DNA of 9,951 nt, taken from the NCBI GenBank assembly GCA_002421475.1, contig DIJW01000190.1, positions 1 to 9,951 on the forward strand. The letters run 5' to 3'. Below, one piece after another: positions 1 through 7,657 of the stretch; the first letter of the stretch is position 1, and each line of letters begins with the position of its first letter. Made by a program: the position numbers and the translations under genes. The stretch is from Thiomicrospira sp. UBA5634 (GTDB lineage Bacteria; Pseudomonadota; Gammaproteobacteria; Thiomicrospirales; Thiomicrospiraceae). Under the pieces are notes generated by a model, which searched no databases, was not told where the DNA came from, and saw only the letters and a program-made list of their open reading frames with translations.

Positions 1-621
1 AAGTGATCGCAGGCAGGCCTGGTTCTCGTTGAAAGTTTGATGTCCCGCCGCACCCATGAGTAACGCCGCTTCAATGAGTGCGCCGGTTTTCATTTGGTGC
101 ATCGTGATTAGTGTTTGTAAATCAGATATTTTGTCTTCGTTTTCAATATCCATCATTTGGCCGCCGATCATCCCGTTGCTACCGGCTGCGCGTGCAAGAA
201 GTGAAATTAAACGCAGTTTAGTCGTATCACCGATGATTTCGTTATTAGCTAAACATTCAAATGCTAGGGTTTGTTGTGCATCACCGACTAAAATTGCCGT
301 AGCTTCATCAAATTTTTTGTGGCAGGTTGGTAAACCACGGCGTAAATCGTCATCATCCATTGCAGGTAAATCATCATGTACCAGTGAGTAACAGTGGATG
401 AGCTCGATTGCAACCGCTGCGGCATCGAGCTGATTTAATGCAATGCCAAAACCTTCACCAATTGCATACAGCATCGCAGGACGAAGGCGTTTACCCGGGT
501 TAAGAGTGGTGTAATACATGGCTTGTTGAATGCGAGGCGGTGTATTTTGACTGAAACGATCGAGCATAACGCTAAGCTGTTGTTCGACACGTTGTTGATA
601 AACTTTAAGCTGGGTGTTCAC
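1..621 (-). CDS. ispA: Polyprenyl (farnesyl/geranyl) diphosphate synthase, 5' part, runs off left edge
   Basis: Condenses isopentenyl diphosphate with allylic diphosphates to make the C15 (farnesyl) precursor of quinones and undecaprenyl carriers; cytosolic. About 207 residues are visible of a family length near 295. Seen: GKRLRP (43-48), the first aspartate-rich motif DDLPAMDDDD (83-92) with the four-residue DDxxxxD spacing of bacterial short-chain synthases, LVGD (111-114), GGQMMDI (153-159) and KTG (178-180). The second aspartate-rich motif lies beyond the edge. The start is GTG at 621-619: an in-frame TAA lies 18 bases upstream of it, and AGGA sits 9 bases before it. It follows the SDR gene by 69 bases and has its own likely promoter there. 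In many relatives xseB precedes ispA; here it does not. The family is certain. Product chain length is inferred from similarity. Confidence 0.93.
   Translation of the reverse strand, partial: MNTQLKVYQQRVEQQLSVMLDRFSQNTPPRIQQAMYYTTLNPGKRLRPAMLYAIGEGFGIALNQLDAAAVAIELIHCYSLVHDDLPAMDDDDLRRGLPTCHKKFDEATAILVGDAQQTLAFECLANNEIIGDTTKLRLISLLARAAGSNGMIGGQMMDIENEDKISDLQTLITMHQMKTGALIEAALLMGAAGHQTFNENQACLRSL
14..22. repeat. Iterated palindrome, copy 1 (one mismatch, in ispA)
   Basis: CAGGCCTGG, nine of the ten bases of CCAGGCCTGG (base 13 is G instead of C). On the coding strand it reads AACCAGGCCTGC and encodes Asn-Gln-Ala-Cys near residue 200 of IspA. Confidence 0.6.
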
Positions 622-663
622 TCGGCACGATCCTGTTTAGCCTGGTAGATTTTAAAGTGGCGC

Positions 664-691
664 ATTATAACAAATCCTGTCCTAGAGTCAT
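664..691 (-). promoter_or_regulatory. Extended -10 promoter for ispA
   Basis: On the minus strand there is a perfect TATAAT (669-664) preceded by TGT, giving the extended -10 form TGnTATAAT. ATGACT (691-686), four of six matches to TTGACA, lies 16 bases upstream. Transcription would start near 656, giving an ispA leader of about 35 bases. It lies just behind the stop codon of the SDR gene, so ispA could be expressed apart from the two genes upstream. This is sequence resemblance only. Confidence 0.6.
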
Positions 692-1554
692 TAACGTCGA
701 CCATCGCCACCGGCTTTGCGTAGTACCCAATCTAGCGCTGAAGTCGGTAGTAGTCGTTTTAATATTGCAAATACATGCGTTGGTTTGGTTACGCGGTAAC
801 GTGCTTTGGGGTGCTTGCTTTGCAGAGCGTGTAGTAATACTTTATGTATAGCTTCTGGCCCAAGAGTGAAAGGTGCCGCAGCGCCTTGTTTTTGCAAGCG
901 CGCAATCATGGCGTTGTAATTGTTTTGGTGGGGCGAATGTTCGGTATTAACCCACGTCTGAAACTCATGATAAGCATTGGCACGAAAATGTGATGCAATT
1001 GGTCCAGGTTCTATCAAACTGACGGATATGGGTTCATGTGCCAACTCGAGCCGTAGGGTGTCAGCTAAACCTTCAATTGCATACTTGCTTGCATTGTATG
1101 CGCCACGAAATGCCATTGCGGCAAATCCAAGCACTGAGCTGTTGTAAATAATGCGCCCATAACCCTGAGTGCGCATTTGGCGGAGGGTGAGGTTGGTGAG
1201 TTGTTGTGTGCCGAAAACATTGGTTGCAAATTGATGCTCCAATGCAGCACGACTTAAATCTTCCACCGCACCGGGTAAGCCGAATGCGCCATTGTTAAAT
1301 AATGCGCTCAGTTGACCATTGCATAATTCCAAAATTTCTGACCAGGCCTGGTTAATGGATTTTTCATCTGCTAAATCGAGCTGCACACATACCAAACCTT
1401 CGTCGCGTAGTCGATTCACATCTTCAGTTTTGCGACAAGATGCGATGACGTGATACCCCAAGTTTTTTAAGCTGTGGGCGCAGTGATATCCGATACCGGA
1501 TGAGCAGCCGGTAATTAAAATAGTTTGTGGTGGAATGATAGCAGGTGAGTTCAT
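691..1554 (-). CDS. Short-chain dehydrogenase/reductase, YbbO-type
   Basis: NAD(P)-dependent oxidoreductase of the classical SDR family, 287 residues, cytosolic. Seen: the cofactor motif TGCSSGIG (15-22), NNGA (87-90, a variant of the usual NNAG), a serine pair at 139-140, and the catalytic YxxxK as Tyr153 and Lys157, followed by IEPGP (181-185). From memory, the start resembling LITGCSSGIG and the C-terminal FTLGPEA...RYRVT...LKRLLP pattern are close to E. coli YbbO, reported to reduce aldehydes with NADPH; the substrate here is unknown. Its ATG overlaps the stop of the upstream phosphorylase gene (ATGA, 1551-1554), so the two are very likely translated together. The palindrome at 1342-1351 lies in codons for Asn68-Gln-Ala-Trp71, in the variable stretch after the third strand. 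Confidence 0.9.
   Translation of the reverse strand: MNSPAIIPPQTILITGCSSGIGYHCAHSLKNLGYHVIASCRKTEDVNRLRDEGLVCVQLDLADEKSINQAWSEILELCNGQLSALFNNGAFGLPGAVEDLSRAALEHQFATNVFGTQQLTNLTLRQMRTQGYGRIIYNSSVLGFAAMAFRGAYNASKYAIEGLADTLRLELAHEPISVSLIEPGPIASHFRANAYHEFQTWVNTEHSPHQNNYNAMIARLQKQGAAAPFTLGPEAIHKVLLHALQSKHPKARYRVTKPTHVFAILKRLLPTSALDWVLRKAGGDGRR
1341..1352. repeat. Iterated palindrome, copy 2 (in the SDR gene)
   Basis: A perfect 12-base palindrome ACCAGGCCTGGT. On the coding strand it encodes Asn68-Gln-Ala-Trp71, read as C-CAG-GCC-TGG, a different frame from copies 4 to 6. Confidence 0.8.
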
Positions 1555-3068
1555 AGTGAGTGCTCGCTGAGTTGATAACCAATACCTTGGTGATGAATAA
1601 GGTCTTTAACAAATTGTTGATTGGCTTGGCGTTCACAATAAATGCGATATAAAAGATCACCGCTGCTTACCAGTTGTCCGACTTTTTGCCTCAGGTCAAT
1701 GCCGGCTTTTTTATCAAAGGGAGCGCCCGCAATGTGGGCTAAGTGTGCAATGTGCAGATTATCAATCGCTTCAATTCGTCCAGACTGCGGAGCAGTGATA
1801 TCCAGCGAATATTTCGCCGGTTGAAGATCTAAAGTTTTTGCCCCTTGCAGTTCGATAATTTGTTGCATTTTAGTCATGGCGCGGCCGGATTCTAAAATAT
1901 CGCGGGCTAAATGATAACCTTGACCACCACGAATGTCTGGGTCAAACTCAAGAATGCGTCCGGCCAGTTCAAGCGATTTTTCTTTTAGATCGTGTGGCGC
2001 ATTCGGGTCATTGTTGAGTACTTGCAAAACATCACGTGCCTCTAATGTAGGTCCAATGCCTCGGCCGATTGGTTGTTTGCCATCGGTAATCATCACTTCG
2101 AGGTTAAGTTTGAGTTGATCTCCGACAAACTCAAAAAGTTTACGCAGTTTGATTGCATCTTGCATCGAACGGACTTTCGCGGTATCGCCAACCGGAATAT
2201 CAATTAACAGATGAGTTGAACCGGCAGCGACCTTTTTAGACAAAATCGATGCCACCATTTGACCGACTGAATCGAGTTTTAATGGTCTCTCAACACTGAT
2301 GAGTAAATCATCAACAGGCGCCAGTTGTGCGGTGCCACCCCAAGCTAAGCAGGCGTTGGTTTGTTGAACGATTTTTTGCAGTTTTTCAAACGATAGTTGC
2401 ACTTCAGCCAGTGTTTCCATGGTGTCAGCGGTACCGGCGGGAGAGGTGATGGCGCGACTGGAGGTTTTTGGCATTAACATGCCATGTGCTGCAATGATCG
2501 GAGTCACAATCATGGTGGTTCGATTGCCAGGTATGCCGCCGATGCAGTGTTTATCAACTACGATAGCATGATCCCATTCAAAACGTTTACCGGTTTCAAT
2601 CATGGCTTCGGTCAGGTAAAACACCTCATTACGATCTAGACCTGATTCGGTGCAAGCGACTAAAAATGCAGCAATTTCAGCATTAGAGTAGCGTTTGTGG
2701 ATGATGTCCTGGCAGATTTGCATAAAGTCAGTTTTGTCTAGCGTTTGGCCATTGATTTTGGCTCGGACTGCTTGCATGGAGTGTACCGGCTGTGGTGGAG
2801 AAAGTTGAACCTCACAGCCGGCATTTTGTGAAAAGGCTCTGAACGCCGGGATTGATAAGCCGATTTCATTTGGGTTCAGTAACTCGTCACCTTCGATGAT
2901 GTTAAGTGTGGCGAGAATTGAGTCGCCATTATTAGAAATTTGCACTTTAAATAACGAGCGGAATTCTTCACTTTGATAAAGTGGGCATTGGCGATGTAGG
3001 TAGGCAATATGCTCATGATAAGTGTCGATTGCAAGCGGTTTTAGAATTAATTTTCGGGTATTTGGCAT
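1551..3068 (-). CDS. Thymidine/AMP phosphorylase family protein, archaeal-type (type 2)
   Basis: Pyrimidine/nucleoside phosphorylase fold enzyme; family members split a nucleoside or nucleotide with phosphate. The protein is 505 residues, longer than the roughly 440 of ordinary DeoA, because of an N-terminal domain of about 90 residues. Seen: KHCIGGIPGN (173-182), the family signature SSRAITSPAGTADTMET (203-219), GRGIGPTLEARD (335-346) and the C-terminal barrel-sandwich part (425-475). The N-terminal extension and these motifs match archaeal AMP phosphorylases and the bacterial 'putative thymidine phosphorylase' group rather than E. coli DeoA, so the substrate may be AMP/CMP/UMP or thymidine. 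I chose ATG 3068, with GAGAGG four bases upstream, over the TTG at 3080, which has no better ribosome site. It heads the block phosphorylase-SDR-ispA. Family sure; substrate not. Confidence 0.9.
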   Translation of the reverse strand: MPNTRKLILKPLAIDTYHEHIAYLHRQCPLYQSEEFRSLFKVQISNNGDSILATLNIIEGDELLNPNEIGLSIPAFRAFSQNAGCEVQLSPPQPVHSMQAVRAKINGQTLDKTDFMQICQDIIHKRYSNAEIAAFLVACTESGLDRNEVFYLTEAMIETGKRFEWDHAIVVDKHCIGGIPGNRTTMIVTPIIAAHGMLMPKTSSRAITSPAGTADTMETLAEVQLSFEKLQKIVQQTNACLAWGGTAQLAPVDDLLISVERPLKLDSVGQMVASILSKKVAAGSTHLLIDIPVGDTAKVRSMQDAIKLRKLFEFVGDQLKLNLEVMITDGKQPIGRGIGPTLEARDVLQVLNNDPNAPHDLKEKSLELAGRILEFDPDIRGGQGYHLARDILESGRAMTKMQQIIELQGAKTLDLQPAKYSLDITAPQSGRIEAIDNLHIAHLAHIAGAPFDKKAGIDLRQKVGQLVSSGDLLYRIYCERQANQQFVKDLIHHQGIGYQLSEHSL

Positions 3069-3123
3069 AACGCCTCTCAAACAAATTATTGGTTATCAAG
3101 GTACCAAAAATTACACTAAATAA

Positions 3124-3133
3124 CCAGGCCTGG
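3124..3133. repeat. Iterated palindrome, copy 3 (intergenic)
   Basis: CCAGGCCTGG, flanked by A and C, in the divergent gap between the phosphorylase and DUF502 genes. Coding constraint cannot explain this copy. Confidence 0.8.
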
Positions 3134-3146
3134 CGGTATTGATAAT

Positions 3147-3169
3147 ATCGGACAAAACACAGTCCGGAT
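3147..3169. repeat. Imperfect inverted repeat upstream of the DUF502 promoter
   Basis: The arms CGGAC (3149-3153) and GTCCG (3162-3166) are perfect complements around an 8-base spacer. With one bulged base they extend to ATCGGAC / GTCCGGAT. The centre lies about 40 bases before the TATAAT box, a position used by activators or repressors. It could be an operator, or chance; no protein can be named. Confidence 0.3.
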
Positions 3170-3173
3170 TGGT

Positions 3174-3202
3174 GTCGCAAGCCGCTTTGTTTCGGGTATA
3201 AT
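3174..3202 (+). promoter_or_regulatory. Candidate promoter for the DUF502 (and perhaps aspS) genes
   Basis: A perfect TATAAT at 3197-3202 lies 26 bases before the ATG. The -35 region at a 17-base spacing (3174-3179) matches TTGACA at only three of six positions, and there is no TG extension, so an activator may be needed. It is the only strong -10 box I see on the plus strand in this gap. Confidence 0.45.
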
Positions 3203-3228
3203 GGGGAGCTTAATTTTTCGGGGTGATT

Positions 3229-3939
3229 ATGGGCTTGTTTAAGCGTTATTTGATTGCAGGGCTGCTGGTTTGGTTGCCACTGGGCGTTACGCTGGCAGCA
3301 TTACTGTTTTTGGTTAATCTGTTTGACCAAAGTTTGCTGTTGTTGCCGTTGGAGTATCGCCCCGAAACATTGTTGGGATTTAATGTCCCCGGTTTTGGCG
3401 TGATATTGTCGTTAAGTATGATTTTACTTACCGGGATGTTGGTTGCGAACTTTTTGGGTAATCGGTTGATTCATTGGTGGGAAGTCTTACTGTCTAAAAT
3501 CCCACTGGTGCGCTCAATTTATACCGCCGTAAAACAAATTGCTGAAGCGGTGTTTGGTGCCGGAGAACAAACATTTGAAAAAGTATTTTTGATTCAATAT
3601 CCGCGTACAGGTTTATGGACGCTCGGTTTTCAAACCAGTAAAAACAAAGGCGAGGCGCAATATAAAACCGGCATTCATGATGTCGTGAACTTATTTATTC
3701 CGACTACGCCGAATCCGACTTCCGGTTTTTTTATTATTGCGGCACGGCATGATGTGATCGAGCTAGAAATGTCGATTGATGATGCTTTAAAAATGGTTAT
3801 TTCCGGTGGGGTTGTTGTTCCGCCATGGAAGAAAATGCAGCAACAGCTTGAAGCTGATCGAATTGCGCTGTTGGCGCAGGCGGCTGAGTATAACGCGGCA
3901 ATGGAGGATGCAGAATCATCGACAGGTTCGCAACGTTAA
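3229..3939 (+). CDS. DUF502 family inner-membrane protein
   Basis: Conserved protein of unknown function, 236 residues. Two hydrophobic segments (about 8-31 and 54-76) predict two membrane helices near the N-terminus, with the rest a soluble domain. Seen: the family-typical IPLVRSIYTAVKQ (91-103), FLIQYPRTGLWTLGF (120-134) and IPTTPNPTSGF (157-167), plus GGVVVPP (193-199). I chose ATG 3229 because GGGGTGAT directly before it is an excellent Shine-Dalgarno sequence; a GTG two codons upstream lies inside that site. The C-terminal tail (200-236) is charged, rich in Gln and Glu, and probably variable. From memory, genes of this family often sit directly before aspS in gammaproteobacteria, as here. 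No function can be given. Confidence 0.9.
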   Translation: MGLFKRYLIAGLLVWLPLGVTLAALLFLVNLFDQSLLLLPLEYRPETLLGFNVPGFGVILSLSMILLTGMLVANFLGNRLIHWWEVLLSKIPLVRSIYTAVKQIAEAVFGAGEQTFEKVFLIQYPRTGLWTLGFQTSKNKGEAQYKTGIHDVVNLFIPTTPNPTSGFFIIAARHDVIELEMSIDDALKMVISGGVVVPPWKKMQQQLEADRIALLAQAAEYNAAMEDAESSTGSQR

Positions 3940-3975
3940 GTGTTAGCAAAATTTAAATAGTTTTAACGATAAGTA

Positions 3976-3991
3976 GTGGCTATAAAGCCAC
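3976..3991 (+). other. Small hairpin in the aspS leader
   Basis: GTGGCT and AGCCAC form a perfect 6-base stem around the loop ATAA. No run of T follows, so it is not a standard intrinsic terminator. It sits 27 bases before the aspS start in the only gap of notable size (79 bases) in the rightward cluster. The same stretch contains TATAAA (3981-3986), a possible -10 box for aspS, but without a good -35. It may be an mRNA structure, a weak promoter, or chance. Confidence 0.3.
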
Positions 3992-4018
3992 ACATGACAT
4001 GATGATAAAGGAAAGGCA

Positions 4019-5803
4019 ATGCGTACACATTACTGTGGTCAGGTAACAGAAGCTCTAATTGGTGAAACGGTCAGCGTGGCAGGCTGGGTGCATCGCCGTC
4101 GTGATCACGGTGGCGTGATTTTTATTGATTTGCGTGACCGCGAAGGCTTGGTTCAAGTGGTGGTTGATCCTGACACGGCTGAAATATTTGCTAAAGCAGA
4201 ACATTTACGTGCCGAATGCGTCTTGCGTATTAGCGGAATTGTACGTGCGCGTCCGGCCGGTACAACTAATGCCAATTTGAGTACCGGTCAAATTGAGATG
4301 TTAGCTAAAGAACTGGATGTGTTAAGTATGGCGGAGCCGATTCCGTTCCAGTTGGACGATAAGCAAGTGAGCGAAGAAGTGCGGTTGAAATATCGCTATA
4401 TCGACTTACGCCGTGAAGAAATGCAAAAAGCCTTGATGTTGCGTTATAAAGTTACACGCACCATGCGTAACTTCTTAGACAGCAACGGCTTTATCGATAT
4501 GGAGACGCCGATTTTGACCAAATCTACCCCTGAAGGTGCGCGTGATTATTTGGTGCCGAGTCGTACGCACGAAAACAAATTCTTTGCGTTGCCTCAGTCA
4601 CCTCAGTTGTTTAAACAATTGTTGATGATGTCCGGTTTTGATCGTTATTACCAAATTACCCGTTGTTTCCGTGACGAAGACCTACGTGCGGATCGTCAAC
4701 CTGAATTTACCCAGTTAGATATTGAAACCTCGTTTATGGACGAAGAAGGTGTCATGACGATGCTGGAAGGGCTGGCGAAGAAAATCTTTAAAGAAGGTAT
4801 TGGCGTTGATTTCGACTATACCTTCCCTCGCATGACTTATGCCGAAGCGGTACAAAAGTATGGTATTGACCGCCCGGATTTGCGTATTCCGTTAGAGTTG
4901 GTGGACGTAGCGGATTTGTTGCAAGATATCGACTTTAAAGTGTTTGCCGGTCCGGCCAAAGATCCAAAAGGTCGCGTTGCGGCATTATGTGTACCGGGTG
5001 CGGGAGATATGTCGCGTAAAGAAATTGATGACTATACCCAGTTTGTATCTATTTATGGTGCGAAAGGTTTGGCGTATATCAAAGTGAATGATATGGCCGC
5101 CGGCATTGATGGCTTGCAATCACCGATTGTGAAGTTTTTCCCTGATCAAGTGATGCAGATTTTGGCACGTGTGGGTGCAAAAGATGGCGATATCGTGTTC
5201 TTTGGTGCGGATAACGCTAAGGTGGTCAATGAGGCTTTGGGCGCGTTACGTGTCAAAATCGGTTTAGATCGTAATATGCTGACTGAAAAATGGAAACCGG
5301 TTTGGGTGGTGGACTTCCCGATGTTTGAAGTGGATGAAAAAACCGCACGTGTTGCCGCGATGCATCACCCATTCACTCAACCGAAAGCGACCACTGAAGA
5401 AATTTTAAACAGCAAAAATCCGGGTCAAATGTTAGCGCGAGCGTATGACTTGGTGATTAACGGTATTGAAGTGGGTGGCGGTTCAGTGCGTATTCACGAC
5501 ACCAATATGCAAGCGGCTGTATTTAAGTTGTTAGGCATTAGTGACGAAGATGCGCAAGACAAGTTTGGTTTCTTATTAAACGCATTGAAATATGGTTGCC
5601 CACCCCATGCCGGTATGGCGTTTGGTTTAGACCGTTTGGTGATGTTAATGGCGGATCGTGAATCTATTCGTGATGTAATCGCATTCCCGAAAACCCAGTC
5701 TGCGGCGTGTTTATTAACGGAAGCACCAGGCCTGGTGGATCCATTACAACTACGTGAGCTGAATATTCGTTTGAATAAAAAAGTGGCTGAAGACACTAAG
5801 TAA
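4019..5803 (+). CDS. aspS: Aspartate-tRNA ligase, probably non-discriminating (Asp/Asn)
   Basis: Class II synthetase that attaches aspartate to tRNA(Asp), and in the non-discriminating form also to tRNA(Asn) for later amidation by GatCAB. It has 594 residues, against about 590 in E. coli. Seen: the N-terminal OB-fold anticodon domain (1-105) with [11 protein letters not shown] (22-32), YRYIDLR (126-131 region), motif 2 [10 protein letters not shown] (217-226), the inserted GAD domain in the middle (about 290-420), and motif 3 GMAFGLDRL (532-540). His30 and Gly81 align, from memory, with the Pseudomonas aeruginosa His31 and Gly82 that mark relaxed tRNA choice; E. coli has Leu at the first. GGAAAGG lies just before the ATG. 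nadA follows after 6 bases. The palindrome (5726-5735) encodes Pro570-Gly-Leu in a conserved C-terminal APGxVD segment. Confidence 0.97.
   Translation: MRTHYCGQVTEALIGETVSVAGWVHRRRDHGGVIFIDLRDREGLVQVVVDPDTAEIFAKAEHLRAECVLRISGIVRARPAGTTNANLSTGQIEMLAKELDVLSMAEPIPFQLDDKQVSEEVRLKYRYIDLRREEMQKALMLRYKVTRTMRNFLDSNGFIDMETPILTKSTPEGARDYLVPSRTHENKFFALPQSPQLFKQLLMMSGFDRYYQITRCFRDEDLRADRQPEFTQLDIETSFMDEEGVMTMLEGLAKKIFKEGIGVDFDYTFPRMTYAEAVQKYGIDRPDLRIPLELVDVADLLQDIDFKVFAGPAKDPKGRVAALCVPGAGDMSRKEIDDYTQFVSIYGAKGLAYIKVNDMAAGIDGLQSPIVKFFPDQVMQILARVGAKDGDIVFFGADNAKVVNEALGALRVKIGLDRNMLTEKWKPVWVVDFPMFEVDEKTARVAAMHHPFTQPKATTEEILNSKNPGQMLARAYDLVINGIEVGGGSVRIHDTNMQAAVFKLLGISDEDAQDKFGFLLNALKYGCPPHAGMAFGLDRLVMLMADRESIRDVIAFPKTQSAACLLTEAPGLVDPLQLRELNIRLNKKVAEDTK
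5724..5737. repeat. Iterated palindrome, copy 4 (in aspS)
   Basis: A perfect 14-base palindrome CACCAGGCCTGGTG. It is read CCA-GGC-CTG as Pro570-Gly-Leu. The surrounding 20 bases (5721-5740) are identical to those around copy 5 (8633-8652). Confidence 0.8.
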
Positions 5804-5809
5804 GGGCCG

Positions 5810-6883
5810 ATGAGTACAAGTCAGCAGCAAATTCCGTTACAACTGGTTGGGCGCATTAATCAGTTGGCGGCACAAGCGCCATTGCCGTCCCCATTAAGTG
5901 CGGAGGATAAACAACAGCTTAAAGAACGTATTAAGCTCTTGTTAAAACAGCGTAATGCACAAATTGTAGCGCATTATTATGTTGACGCCGAGTTACAAGC
6001 GCTGGCGGAAGAAACCGGCGGCATTGTGGCGGATTCGCTTGAAATGGCTAACTTTGGTGCGCAATCCAACGCTGATATGTTGGTGGTGTGCGGCGTACGT
6101 TTTATGGGTGAAACCGCCAAAATGCTCAGTCCGGAAAAAGTCGTGTTAATGCCCGACTTAAACGCGACTTGTTCGTTGGATGTCGGTTGTCCTGCTGATG
6201 AATTCGCTGCGTTTTGTGCACATCACCCGGATCATACTGTGGTGGTGTATGCCAATACCAGTGTGGAAGTGAAAGCAATTGCGGATTGGGTGGTTACTTC
6301 GGGTAATGCACTTCAAATCGTGCGGCATCTTAAAGCGCAAGGTGAAAAAATTATCTGGGCACCGGATCAACATTTGGGGCACTGGATTGAAAAAGAAACC
6401 GGCATTGAAATGCTGCGCTGGATGGGACATTGCATTGTGCATGACGAGTTTAAAGCGTTTGAATTAGAACAACTTAAACGCGAACATCCTGATGCTAAAG
6501 TGTTGGTACATCCTGAGTCGGCCGAGTCGGTCGTTGCGTTAGCGGACGTAGTGGGTTCAACTAAAGTTTTAATTAATGCCGTGCAGACGTTGCCTGATCA
6601 AAAGTTCATTGTGGCCACCGATCATGGCATTTTTTATAAGATGCGCCAGTTAGCACCGCACAAAAAACTGATTGTTGCGCCGACCGATTCAAAAACAACG
6701 CAGTGCATAAGTTGTGCCCATTGTCCATGGATGGCGATGAACGGCTTGCAAAACCTAGCTGATGTGTTGGAAAAATGTGATCAACGAATTGAAATTGATG
6801 AAGCCATACGTGTAAAAGCCTTGCGTTCAGTAGAGCGTATGTTGGATTTTTCGCGTGCACAAGGCTTGGTTAAAGTGAAATAA
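5810..6883 (+). CDS. nadA: Quinolinate synthase
   Basis: Second step of de novo NAD synthesis: condenses iminoaspartate (made by NadB from aspartate) with dihydroxyacetone phosphate to quinolinate, using a [4Fe-4S] cluster in the cytosol. It has 357 residues, near the E. coli length of about 347. Seen: HYYVDAELQ (55-63), three cysteines in the positions expected for cluster ligands (Cys121 in NATCSLD, Cys208 in MGHC, Cys305 in HCPWMAMN), the CxxCxxC set Cys299/302/305, and HPE (234-236). Nothing essential looks missing. It starts 6 bases after the aspS stop and ends 9 bases before yebC, so it is co-transcribed with both. nadB and nadC are not in the window. The shared aspartate link with aspS may be coincidence. 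Confidence 0.96.
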   Translation: MSTSQQQIPLQLVGRINQLAAQAPLPSPLSAEDKQQLKERIKLLLKQRNAQIVAHYYVDAELQALAEETGGIVADSLEMANFGAQSNADMLVVCGVRFMGETAKMLSPEKVVLMPDLNATCSLDVGCPADEFAAFCAHHPDHTVVVYANTSVEVKAIADWVVTSGNALQIVRHLKAQGEKIIWAPDQHLGHWIEKETGIEMLRWMGHCIVHDEFKAFELEQLKREHPDAKVLVHPESAESVVALADVVGSTKVLINAVQTLPDQKFIVATDHGIFYKMRQLAPHKKLIVAPTDSKTTQCISCAHCPWMAMNGLQNLADVLEKCDQRIEIDEAIRVKALRSVERMLDFSRAQGLVKVK

Positions 6884-6892
6884 GAGGACTCT

Positions 6893-7648
6893 ATGGCTGG
6901 ACATAGTAAATGGGCTAACATCAAACATCGTAAAGCCCGTCAAGATGTGAAGAAAGGCAAAATTTTTACCAAACTTATTCGTGAGTTAACGGTTGCGGCA
7001 AAAGCCGGTGGACCACACCCAGAGGATAATCCGCGTTTACGGACTGCCGTAGATAAGGCGTTACGTGAAAACATGAAACGCGACACCATTGATAAAGCGA
7101 TTGCACGTGGTGCTGGTAATCATGAGGGCGAAGATTACGAAGAAATTCGTTATGAGGGTTATGCGCCTGCCGGAGTGGCGATTATGGTTGATTGTTTAAC
7201 TGATAACCGTAACCGTACCGTGTCCGAAGTGCGTCATGCCTTTACCAAAAAAGCCGGTAACTTAGGCACTGACGGTTCTGTGTCTTATATGTTTAAAAAA
7301 CAGGGCATTATTAGTTTTGATGCCGGGCTTAATGAAGATGTGTTAATGGAAGCGGCGATTGAAGCCGGTGCAGAAGATGTCGTGATACACGATGATGGCA
7401 GTATGGATGTGGTGACCGCGCCGGAAGATTTCCATGCGGTTAGTCAGGCGTTGGTCGCTGCCGGTTACAAGCCTGTTGAAGCTGATTTAAACTGGGAAGC
7501 GGATATCAAAGTGTCATTGGACTTCGAAGATGCGCAAAAAGTGATGGAACTGATTGATATGCTGGAAGACTTGGATGACGTACAAAAAGTTTATTCTAAT
7601 CTAGAGTTGTCAGATGAGGTCATGGCGCAACTGATGGCGGCGGACTAG
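6893..7648 (+). CDS. yebC: YebC/TACO1 family protein
   Basis: 251 residues, normal family length. Seen: the hallmark N-terminus [14 protein letters not shown] (1-14), KLIREL (27-32), the [12 protein letters not shown] stretch (59-70), [10 protein letters not shown] (86-95) and [11 protein letters not shown] (104-114). Members were first described as DNA-binding regulators. More recent work on YebC/TACO1 proteins points to helping ribosomes through difficult sequences such as proline runs. Which role applies here cannot be read from sequence. A strong AGAGGA lies 7 bases before the ATG. yebC next to ruvC is a widespread arrangement in proteobacteria. Confidence 0.95.
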   Translation: MAGHSKWANIKHRKARQDVKKGKIFTKLIRELTVAAKAGGPHPEDNPRLRTAVDKALRENMKRDTIDKAIARGAGNHEGEDYEEIRYEGYAPAGVAIMVDCLTDNRNRTVSEVRHAFTKKAGNLGTDGSVSYMFKKQGIISFDAGLNEDVLMEAAIEAGAEDVVIHDDGSMDVVTAPEDFHAVSQALVAAGYKPVEADLNWEADIKVSLDFEDAQKVMELIDMLEDLDDVQKVYSNLELSDEVMAQLMAAD

Positions 7649-7657
7649 GTTGTTACC

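Larger units (their letters stand above)
3069..3228. other. Divergent intergenic region between the phosphorylase and DUF502 genes
   Basis: About 160 bases separate two genes that are transcribed away from each other, so promoters for both blocks should lie here. It holds one copy of the iterated palindrome (3124-3133), an imperfect inverted repeat (3147-3169) and a TATAAT box for the rightward genes (3197-3202). I could not find a convincing leftward promoter for the phosphorylase gene; AT-rich -10-like words exist, but none has a matching -35. Confidence 0.7.

Noticed and set aside
56..391. A 111-codon plus-strand open frame
   Set aside because: It is antisense to ispA, whose motifs are clear; the frame is a by-product of that coding sequence and resembles no known protein.
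618..665. A 15-codon open frame on the minus strand (ATG at 665, TGA at 618) ending in overlap with the ispA GTG start
   Set aside because: Its ATG shares bases with the TATAAT box, so the likely transcript starts after it; it has no ribosome site and no recognisable family.
3976..3991. Intrinsic terminator between the DUF502 gene and aspS
   Set aside because: The stem is only 6 base pairs and no T-run follows, so I kept it only as a hairpin.
5494..5796. A 100-codon minus-strand open frame over the 3' end of aspS
   Set aside because: aspS is intact and highly conserved there; the antisense frame has no plausible start signal or recognisable domain.
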